From positions 1-5,003 of the forward strand of contig JAADDL010000012.1 of assembly GCA_013153915.1 (NCBI GenBank): 5,003 nucleotides of DNA, read 5' to 3'. The notes below the pieces were generated by a model. The model made no database searches. It saw nothing but the letters and a program-made list of their open reading frames with translations, and was not told the origin of the DNA. The position numbers were made by a program, and so were the translations under genes. The stretch comes from Campylobacterota bacterium. GTDB lineage: Bacteria > Campylobacterota > Campylobacteria > Campylobacterales > JALSKU01. Positions 1 to 5,003 of the stretch are shown piece by piece (the first letter of the stretch is position 1; each line of letters starts with the position of its first letter).

Positions 1-149
1 TTGCCGTTTAGAAACGATTTTATCTTTACTCTAACAAACGCCGCACCTTTGCCCGGCTTAACGTGTTGATACTCCACTATCTTATATGGAATTCCGTTTA
101 ACTCTATCTTTAAACCTTTTTTCAAATCACCCATTGAATATGTTGCCAT
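1..149 (-). CDS. efp: Elongation factor P, N-terminal part (gene continues past the left window edge)
   Basis: EF-P binds between the ribosomal P and E sites and relieves stalling at consecutive prolines. Translating back from the ATG at 149 gives 49 residues beginning MATYSMGDLKKGLKIE and continuing through the loop KPGKG to KSFLNG. This is the N-terminal KOW-like domain. Lys34, counting Met1, sits at the tip of the PGKG loop, the site that is beta-lysylated in many bacteria. The start is supported by a TAGGAGAA ribosome binding site at 153-160. The gene begins 13 nt after the stop of the RND C-half, so it is probably at least partly read from the pump transcript. No convincing separate promoter lies in the gap. 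The sequence closely resembles Campylobacterota EF-P as I recall it, and is the main taxonomic clue here. About three quarters of the usual ~187-residue protein lies outside the window. Identification is very secure. Confidence 0.96.
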   Translation of the reverse strand, partial: MATYSMGDLKKGLKIELNGIPYKIVEYQHVKPGKGAAFVRVKIKSFLNG

Positions 150-152
150 TTT

Positions 153-160
153 TTCTCCTA
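153..160 (-). promoter_or_regulatory. Ribosome binding site of efp
   Basis: On the minus strand the sequence reads TAGGAGAA, followed by AAA and the ATG at 149. This is a good Shine-Dalgarno match. It is the only regulatory element with real support in the 13-nt gap between the RND C-half and efp, and it fixes the efp start. Confidence 0.85.
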
Positions 161-162
161 AA

Positions 163-1842
163 TTATATTGCTTTTGTGTTATCCATCAAAACGGGAATAA
201 ATATCAAAGATACCGCCACGGCGGCAACTGTTCCACCTATCAGCGCCACTCCCAAACCGCCGAATATCGGATCGCTCGCAAGAAGCGCCGAGCCTAGTAT
301 GATAGCGATAGCCGTTAGCATGATAGGCTTCGCTCTTGTTGCGGTAGCTATGGCTATGGCTCTTTTTTTCTCTATACCTTTTTCTTCCATAAGGGCTTTG
401 GCAAAATCAACCAAAAGCAAAGAGTTTCTCGAGCTTATACCCATCAAGGCGATAAATCCTATCAAACTTGTCGCCGTAAGGAAAAAAGTATCTTTCGTAA
501 CGATATCGGCAACCCAGTGTCCCACTATAACGCCTATGATAGACAAGAAGCTTCCCGCCATTATGATACTGCTTATAGAGTAACTCTTGTAGTATATAAC
601 CATCAAAACATATATCAAGACAAGTGCCGCTATAAAAGCAAGACCCAAATCTCTAAAGGTATCAAGCGTTACCTTCATCTCTCCATCCCATACGATATCA
701 AACTTTTCACCTGTTTTTTTATCGGTCAAATGAAGATCGAACATATGCGTAAAGTTTTTGACACTCTCTTTTTTGATAACAAAATCTTTGGATAACTCTT
801 TAATCATCTCGTCTCGTGCGTCCAAAAGAGGATACACTTGCGACACTTCGTCCGTTTCGGCTGTAACATTTATATATCTTCTAAGATTTTTATGCATTAT
901 CGTTGATTCATTAGTGCTTTTTACGATATCCACAACTTCACCGAGAGGCACCATCATGCCTCTTTGATTCATCAGTTCAAACGAAGATAGCTTACTTTTT
1001 ACATCATGCAAAGAAGAGGTGTCAAATCTTCTCGTTTTATCGCTAAGTCTTAAAAATATCTCTATCTGCGAGGGATATTCATCGCTATTTTTTACTCCGA
1101 CACCCATACCTTCAAAGGCTAGATAGAGTATCTTTTGCACTTGCTCTACGGCAAGCCCGCTCTTTTGTATCTTATCTACATTCGGAATAACGTTATACTT
1201 CGTAAATATATCATCATCCATTACGTCTATATCCACCAATCCTTCCGTGTGCTTTAGTATTTTAGCGACTCTTTCCGAAAGCTTTCTGATAGATTTTAAA
1301 TCTTGACCGTAAATCTCCGTAACTATAGAGGCGAGAGTCGGAGGACCCGCAGGTTGCTCTATCATCTTTATAACGGTTCCGTTTACTATCTTTTCGCAAC
1401 TTTTCTTTACGATAGGTCTTAATCTATGAACCATCTCGTAACTTCTCTCTTCTCTTTCATGCTTATCGGTAAGATTTATAACAAATTCGGCAACATTTTC
1501 ACTATTTTTAAATCCGCTACCTTTTACCAAGCCGGCATAATCAAGAGGCGCTCCCTCTCCGTAAAAACTCTCGATATCGGTAACCTCTTTCTCTTTTTTT
1601 AAGATATTAAGCACGCACTCCCCTACCTTTTTGGTTTGCTCTATCGAACTTCCGGTAGGAAGGTCTATATAGACGCTGTAAGTGTTTGCGCTTTTGCCGG
1701 GCAACATTTTTGCCAATACTATCTTTGTAGGCGCTATCATTAGCACGGAGCCTACTAAGGCTAAAAGAGTTATAACAATCACTAAAAATTTATAAAATCT
1801 ATTGTTTATAATTGCGTAAACGAACTTCTCATACATTTTCAT
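163..1842 (-). CDS. RND efflux permease, C-terminal half (TM7-TM12)
   Basis: This 559-residue protein is the second half of an RND inner membrane drug/proton antiporter. TM7 is at about residues 17-37. The second periplasmic porter/docking loop follows at about 40-390, with the family-typical KMLPG (45-49) and QPAGPP (163-168) followed by EIYG (176-179). TM8-TM12 then lie at about 395-552, with only a seven-residue tail. In TM10 the stretch GISSRNSLLLVDF puts Arg472 where AcrB has Lys940. In TM11 Arg503 and Thr510 match AcrB Arg971 and Thr978. There is no TM1-TM6, so it cannot work alone and should pair with the N-half just upstream. Its ATG overlaps the N-half stop (ATGA), with a purine-rich ribosome binding site ahead. 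A second Met at residue 3 is an alternative start. A split gene or an indel-broken full-length gene are both possible. Family assignment is secure and the substrate is unknown. Confidence 0.93.
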   Translation of the reverse strand: MKMYEKFVYAIINNRFYKFLVIVITLLALVGSVLMIAPTKIVLAKMLPGKSANTYSVYIDLPTGSSIEQTKKVGECVLNILKKEKEVTDIESFYGEGAPLDYAGLVKGSGFKNSENVAEFVINLTDKHEREERSYEMVHRLRPIVKKSCEKIVNGTVIKMIEQPAGPPTLASIVTEIYGQDLKSIRKLSERVAKILKHTEGLVDIDVMDDDIFTKYNVIPNVDKIQKSGLAVEQVQKILYLAFEGMGVGVKNSDEYPSQIEIFLRLSDKTRRFDTSSLHDVKSKLSSFELMNQRGMMVPLGEVVDIVKSTNESTIMHKNLRRYINVTAETDEVSQVYPLLDARDEMIKELSKDFVIKKESVKNFTHMFDLHLTDKKTGEKFDIVWDGEMKVTLDTFRDLGLAFIAALVLIYVLMVIYYKSYSISSIIMAGSFLSIIGVIVGHWVADIVTKDTFFLTATSLIGFIALMGISSRNSLLLVDFAKALMEEKGIEKKRAIAIATATRAKPIMLTAIAIILGSALLASDPIFGGLGVALIGGTVAAVAVSLIFIPVLMDNTKAI

Positions 1843-3473
1843 TTTGCACCCCCTTCTTCACAAGAGAGCTTTTTGTTATGCACTTTCTTTTGAAAATGGT
1901 GATGGTGATGGTGCATTTTAGGCTTTTTCAAAAGCAATCTTGATAGATACGGAGTAAATATATATGCGATTATCAGCGACGCTATCAATGCAACAGGCAC
2001 ATTTTGCGGGATAGGCTTCATAAACTGCCCCATCATGCCCCCCACAAAAGCCATAGGAACCATCGTAAGTATGATAGCGAGTGTCGCTATATTGGTCGGC
2101 GCACCTATCTCATCTGTCGCCTCCACAAGTATCTCGTCTTTCTCTTTATCTACGGCGTCATGAGAGTGCAAATGTCTATGGATGTTTTCTATAACAATGA
2201 TGGCGGCATCCACCAAAAGTCCCAAAGACAACAAGAAAGCAAAAAGCGTGATACGGTTGATGGTTTGACCCGTGATATACGCTATAAAAAGAGTTATAGC
2301 CAAGATAGCAGGTACCGTAAATGTGACGATAATCGCCTCTTTCCATCCAAGGAAAAATACAAGCATGATAGCTATTATACCGATAGTTATCAAAAGATGG
2401 TCAACCAACTCATTAACCGCATCATTCGCTCTTTTACCGTAATTTCTCGTTAAAACATAGCCAATACCCTCTTTTTCCAGTATCGGCTTTATCTCTTTCA
2501 TCTTAGCCAACACGTCGTTTGCCACAAAAACAGCGTTTGTGCCTTTAAGTTTTGCGATAGTCAAAGTATATTGAGGTTTTTCTTGCTTGATATCTTTACT
2601 CCACAGTGTAGCGTTTTTAAAATTTTGTATATCTATACCGTCCTTAACCGTTGCGATATCTTTTATGTATATAGGAGAGTTCATATAGTTTGCAACCATG
2701 ATATTTTTTACATCCTCAATGCTCTCTATCGCATTAGGAACGCCGAATATCACTATCTTATTATCCTTGGTTCTATTTTTAACTTCAGGAACCTCTTTGG
2801 CTATGGAACCGACGGCTTGCATAATTTGACCTAAAGATATATGATAGCCTTTTAGCTTATTTAAATCGACCAAAATATTAAACTGTCTTTTGTGCGCACC
2901 TTTTAATTCGGTTTTCGATACGTTTTTTATACCGTTTAATTTATACTGTATATCCTTTACTATCTTAAAAAGCTTTGCGTCACTTAGGCTTTGATCTTTT
3001 TTGTAAAACGCAAAAGAGAGTATGGGGATATCTATATCTATATCAAACGGCTTTACTATAGGATGCATAGCGTTTTTTGGCAATTCGTCTATGTGTTGCA
3101 TAACTTTATCGTAAAGTTTTAGATTTGATATTTGTCTATTTTCACCTATATAGTACTGGACATTTACGATACCGACATTATGCATAGCTATACCGTATAT
3201 ATGCTCGACTCCCGATATCTCTCTAATTCTTTGTTCCAAGGGTTTAACTATGACATTTTCTATCTCTTTGGGCGTAGCGCCCGGCATAGGCACAATAATA
3301 GCACCACCGCTTATAGCTATCTGCGGGTCTTCTTCTCTTGGCATTATCTCCAAAGATAGATAACCGATAGCCAATATAAAAACCGCTAAAAGCGCCGTCA
3401 AAGGACTATGCAAAAAGGAAAGCGCCAACTTTCCGGCATAATCTTTCGGCTTATAACATATTTTTTTATCCAT
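1839..3473 (-). CDS. RND efflux permease, N-terminal half (TM1-TM6) with histidine-rich tail
   Basis: This 544-residue protein is the first half of an RND antiporter. TM1 is at about residues 24-44 and ends in the family motif MPREEDPQI. The first periplasmic loop spans about 45-355 and includes MPGATPKEIE and PLEQRIREISGVE, typical of the PN1 porter subdomain. TM2-TM6 lie at about 358-515. TM4 reads LGLLVDAAIIVIEN: Asp422 matches AcrB Asp407, but the second Asp (AcrB 408) is Ala423, as in CusA-type metal exporters. Histidines 432, 434, 436 and 438 follow TM4. After TM6 a 29-residue linker (516-544) holds six consecutive histidines (521-526) and ends at TGA. Unsplit relatives run on from here into TM7. 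The ATG at 3473 is 8 nt after the adaptor stop and has an AGGGGA Shine-Dalgarno. Two halves sum to 1,103 residues, a normal full RND length. Multidrug, organic or metal substrate cannot be decided. Confidence 0.94.
   Translation of the reverse strand: MDKKICYKPKDYAGKLALSFLHSPLTALLAVFILAIGYLSLEIMPREEDPQIAISGGAIIVPMPGATPKEIENVIVKPLEQRIREISGVEHIYGIAMHNVGIVNVQYYIGENRQISNLKLYDKVMQHIDELPKNAMHPIVKPFDIDIDIPILSFAFYKKDQSLSDAKLFKIVKDIQYKLNGIKNVSKTELKGAHKRQFNILVDLNKLKGYHISLGQIMQAVGSIAKEVPEVKNRTKDNKIVIFGVPNAIESIEDVKNIMVANYMNSPIYIKDIATVKDGIDIQNFKNATLWSKDIKQEKPQYTLTIAKLKGTNAVFVANDVLAKMKEIKPILEKEGIGYVLTRNYGKRANDAVNELVDHLLITIGIIAIMLVFFLGWKEAIIVTFTVPAILAITLFIAYITGQTINRITLFAFLLSLGLLVDAAIIVIENIHRHLHSHDAVDKEKDEILVEATDEIGAPTNIATLAIILTMVPMAFVGGMMGQFMKPIPQNVPVALIASLIIAYIFTPYLSRLLLKKPKMHHHHHHFQKKVHNKKLSCEEGGAK
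1849..1859 (-). promoter_or_regulatory. Ribosome binding site of RND C-half, inside the end of the N-half; includes a G5 run
   Basis: The minus strand reads GAAGAAGGGGG, then TGCAAA and the ATG at 1842. AAGGGGG is one mismatch from AAGGAGG and the spacing is about 6 nt, so it can serve as a Shine-Dalgarno. The same bases encode Glu-Glu-Gly-Gly of the N-half tail. Together with the ATGA overlap this fits translational coupling of the two halves. The five-G run is also the most likely place for an indel that would join the two frames. Confidence 0.65.
1896..1913 (-). repeat. (CACCAT)x3 hexanucleotide repeat encoding six histidines
   Basis: On the minus strand CACCAT is repeated exactly three times, in frame, preceded by an ATG codon (Met520) and followed by TTC. 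It encodes His521-His526 of the RND N-half, in the cytoplasmic linker after TM6. A hexamer repeat changes in copy number without shifting frame, so the His count could vary between strains. Despite looking like an engineered tag it lies inside an otherwise natural-looking linker, and a further His follows at residue 532. Confidence 0.9.
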
Positions 3474-3477
3474 ATCG

Positions 3478-3484
3478 TCCCCTA
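3478..3484 (-). promoter_or_regulatory. Ribosome binding site of RND N-half, overlapping the adaptor stop codon
   Basis: The minus strand reads TAGGGGA followed by CGAT and the ATG at 3473. TAG is the adaptor stop codon and AGGGGA is the probable Shine-Dalgarno, with a short 4-nt spacing. A ribosome finishing the adaptor would cover this site, which suggests coupled translation of the adaptor and the first permease half. Confidence 0.6.
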
Positions 3485-4276
3485 CTTGATGGTAATCTCG
3501 GAATACATTCCGGGAATTATCATCTTGGAGTTATCTTTTTTAAATGATATTTTCACTTTAAATTTATGTGTCATAGGATTTGATGCGGGGATGATAGAAG
3601 CTATCTTTCCAACCGTCTTGTATCCTATCGACGGTATATTTATATCTACCGTTTTGCCTATTTTTAAATCTTTCAAGTTACTCTCCCCGATTTGCGCCAT
3701 AACTTTCAAATCATTTAAAGAGGTTAAGATAAGTGCGGGCATTCCCGGTATGGCTATTTGTCCCACTTTTATATTTTTTTGTATAATAACCCCGTCGTTT
3801 GGAGCTTTGAGTTTAAGATAATCATACTGATGCATAACCTCTTTTAGCTTTGCTTGTGCTTGAGCCAACTGCTTTTTTGAGATATTTACCATATCGTATG
3901 TATTTTTTTCCATTAACTGCATATTTTCAAGGTCATACTTGGATACATATCCTTTTTTATATAGTCTTTTATATCTTTCATAGTTCATATGGACATTGTT
4001 ATACATATTTTGATTCATCTGTATAGCCAATCTAGCTTGAGATATGGCAAGCTCCACTTGGGATTTTGCTAAATCTATCTCTTTAGAGTCGATTTCATAT
4101 AAAAGCTTTCCTTTTTTTACATAATCACCCTCTTTTACATATACATTTTTTACAAATCCCATAAATCTACTTGCTATCATTTTCGTATCGTCGCTTACAA
4201 CTGTACCGGACAGCTTCAAATCCGATGCTAACGCTATAGAGACAACGCTAAACAATACAAACAATACCTTTTTCAT
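3482..4276 (-). CDS. Periplasmic adaptor (membrane fusion protein) of the RND pump, short form
   Basis: This 264-residue protein would link the RND permease to the TolC-type channel. Residues 1-18 form a Sec signal peptide with an ALA cleavage site. There is no lipobox Cys, unlike AcrA. The first half of the lipoyl domain is at about 23-64 (GFVKNVYVKEGDYVKKGKLLYEID). An alpha-helical hairpin runs about 65-152. The second lipoyl half follows at about 153-187 (LKLKAPNDGVI and GQIAIPGMPALI), then a beta-barrel domain at about 188-261. The protein ends just after IIPGMYSEITIK, where most adaptors (about 350-400 residues) continue into a membrane-proximal domain, so that domain is absent or only begun. 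The hairpin is rich in Met. The ATG is 1 nt after the tolC-like stop, with a strong GGAGGAG site at 4281-4290. Family and role are secure; the substrate is unknown. Confidence 0.93.
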   Translation of the reverse strand: MKKVLFVLFSVVSIALASDLKLSGTVVSDDTKMIASRFMGFVKNVYVKEGDYVKKGKLLYEIDSKEIDLAKSQVELAISQARLAIQMNQNMYNNVHMNYERYKRLYKKGYVSKYDLENMQLMEKNTYDMVNISKKQLAQAQAKLKEVMHQYDYLKLKAPNDGVIIQKNIKVGQIAIPGMPALILTSLNDLKVMAQIGESNLKDLKIGKTVDINIPSIGYKTVGKIASIIPASNPMTHKFKVKISFKKDNSKMIIPGMYSEITIK

Positions 4277-4277
4277 C

Positions 4278-5003
4278 TTATCTCTCCTCCAATAATCTTT
4301 CTAACTCAAAAACTTTTTGATTTCTAGCTGTCTTAACCTTTAAAAGCTCCAAAAGAGACTTTATCTCTTCGGAGTGTTTTATCAATACATTACTAATCTT
4401 TTCAAGCCCCTCTTTGTATTTTCCTTCATACTGTTCGAAAACCTTTTTTGCAAACTCAAACTCTTTACTTTTTGCCTCTACATCATAATCTTTACTCTTA
4501 ACTTCGGTTATTATCTGTCTTATCTTAAGCGCCAAGCCTCTTTTTGCCAAATTTAACTGTTCAGCCATTTTCAATCTCTCAATCTTTGCCTCTTGAAGTT
4601 CGGCCGATTTTTTACCACCGTCAAATATGTTCCATTTTAACTGAGCCCCCACAGTATAGCTATCGTGTTTAAAAAAGTCATTAAAAGGTTTATCATCACT
4701 CGTAGAGTACTCTCCAAAAGCTCCTATCGTAGGATAATATACGCTTTTTTTAAGTTTAATATTCTCTTTTGTAATCTTATAGCCGACTTTGGCTTTTTTA
4801 AGGTCTATACACTCTTCTACCATTTGGTCGATACTCTTTTTCGGCAAAGGTGCCAACTCATCCTTGTGAGCAATAGAGTCAACTTTTACACCTATCAAAA
4901 ACTCAAGATATTGATAGGCTAGATCCCTGTTTAGTTTTGCTTGGTTTAGATAGCGAGAGCTTTGGCGAACAAACCCGAGATAATTTTGGCGGATGAGCCG
5001 ACA
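4278..5003 (-). CDS. TolC-family outer membrane efflux protein, C-terminal part (gene continues past the right window edge)
   Basis: The reading frame stays open from the stop at 4278 to the window edge, giving 241 visible residues and no true start. The first in-frame start-like codon, a TTG at 4898, lies inside the conserved domain and is not the real start. TolC-family proteins form trimeric ducts, with an outer membrane beta-barrel and a long periplasmic helical barrel. Visible marks are a helical end (AYQYLEFLIGVK, about 29-40), the helix leading to YYPTIGAFGEY (about 89-99, the barrel strand entry), and the second barrel strand GAQLKWNIFDGG (about 119-130). Long coiled-coil helices then run to the end. 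These belong to the second of the two structural repeats. The missing N-terminal half should carry the signal peptide and first repeat. The gene opens the visible part of the pump operon and ends 1 nt before the adaptor ATG. Confidence 0.92.
   Translation of the reverse strand, partial: CRLIRQNYLGFVRQSSRYLNQAKLNRDLAYQYLEFLIGVKVDSIAHKDELAPLPKKSIDQMVEECIDLKKAKVGYKITKENIKLKKSVYYPTIGAFGEYSTSDDKPFNDFFKHDSYTVGAQLKWNIFDGGKKSAELQEAKIERLKMAEQLNLAKRGLALKIRQIITEVKSKDYDVEAKSKEFEFAKKVFEQYEGKYKEGLEKISNVLIKHSEEIKSLLELLKVKTARNQKVFELERLLEER
4281..4290 (-). promoter_or_regulatory. Ribosome binding site of the adaptor gene, inside the end of the tolC-like gene
   Basis: The minus strand reads GGAGGAGAGA, then TAAG and the ATG at 4276. 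GGAGG is a near-perfect Shine-Dalgarno with about 9 nt to the start. It is encoded within the last codons (Glu-Glu-Arg) of the TolC-type protein and confirms the adaptor start. It is the strongest ribosome binding site in the window, in line with a high adaptor-to-permease ratio. Confidence 0.85.

Noticed and set aside
162..189. TATAAT (167-162) with TTGATG 16 nt upstream on the minus strand, resembling a sigma-70 promoter just ahead of efp
   Set aside because: A start site about 7 nt after this -10 box would fall within the efp Shine-Dalgarno and leave a ~5-nt leader. The TATAAT is also formed by the last codons and stop of the C-half, so chance is the simpler explanation.
86..583. 165-codon open frame on the plus strand
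   Set aside because: It is antisense to efp and the C-half of the permease, has no ribosome binding site that convinces, and its hydrophobic look is a mirror of the TM segments on the other strand.
2004..2453. 149-codon open frame on the plus strand
   Set aside because: It lies wholly antisense to the RND N-half and has Arg/Tyr/Asp/His-heavy composition typical of a shadow frame, with no recognisable domain.
3027..3044. GATATAGATATAGATATC repeat on the minus strand (Asp-Ile-Asp-Ile-Asp-Ile)
   Set aside because: It is a short coding low-complexity stretch within the first periplasmic loop of the permease, and fits the common GAT/ATA codon use here. It shows no sign of being a regulatory or mobile repeat.
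3408..3821. 137-codon open frame on the plus strand spanning the adaptor/permease junction
   Set aside because: It is antisense to two well-supported genes and their junction, without domain or start signals.
4278..4898. TTG at 4898 as the start of a short 206-residue TolC-like gene
   Set aside because: The frame stays open to the window edge and the upstream residues (such as AYQYLEFLIG) continue the TolC domain, so the TTG is an internal Leu codon.

Overview
The window is one tightly packed gene block, all read on the minus strand. In transcription order (high to low coordinates) it holds the C-terminal part of a TolC-type outer membrane channel protein, a short periplasmic adaptor (membrane fusion protein), an RND efflux permease encoded as two separate half-proteins, and the first 49 codons of elongation factor P. 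The longest non-coding gap is 13 bases. No RNA gene, mobile element, CRISPR array or terminator is visible.

The best taxonomic clue is the EF-P N-terminus, with its MGDLKKGLKIE and YQHVKPGKG stretches, which closely resembles EF-P of Campylobacterota (formerly Epsilonproteobacteria) as I remember it. The AT-rich composition, lysine-rich proteins and heavy use of ATA and GATATC-type codons agree with that. I cannot name a genus.

The first four genes together make a complete tripartite pump: inner membrane RND permease, periplasmic adaptor and outer membrane duct. The gene junctions are 1 nt (channel/adaptor), 8 nt (adaptor/N-half), a 4-nt ATGA overlap (N-half/C-half) and 13 nt (C-half/efp). 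This suggests one transcript with translational coupling. The permease family is the roughly 1,050-1,100-residue group usually annotated only as 'efflux RND transporter permease' or 'acriflavin resistance'. The substrate cannot be read from the sequence.

The notable points are as follows. The permease is cut in its central cytoplasmic linker, next to a five-G run where a single added base would fuse the halves. The N-half tail carries a natural six-histidine run, with a second histidine cluster after TM4. The proton-relay residues are a mixed set, with one Asp in TM4 and Arg in place of Lys in TM10. The adaptor is unusually short. An essential-type translation gene lies directly downstream of the pump. 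The window otherwise looks like an ordinary efflux operon, and I see no sign of a wholly new system.
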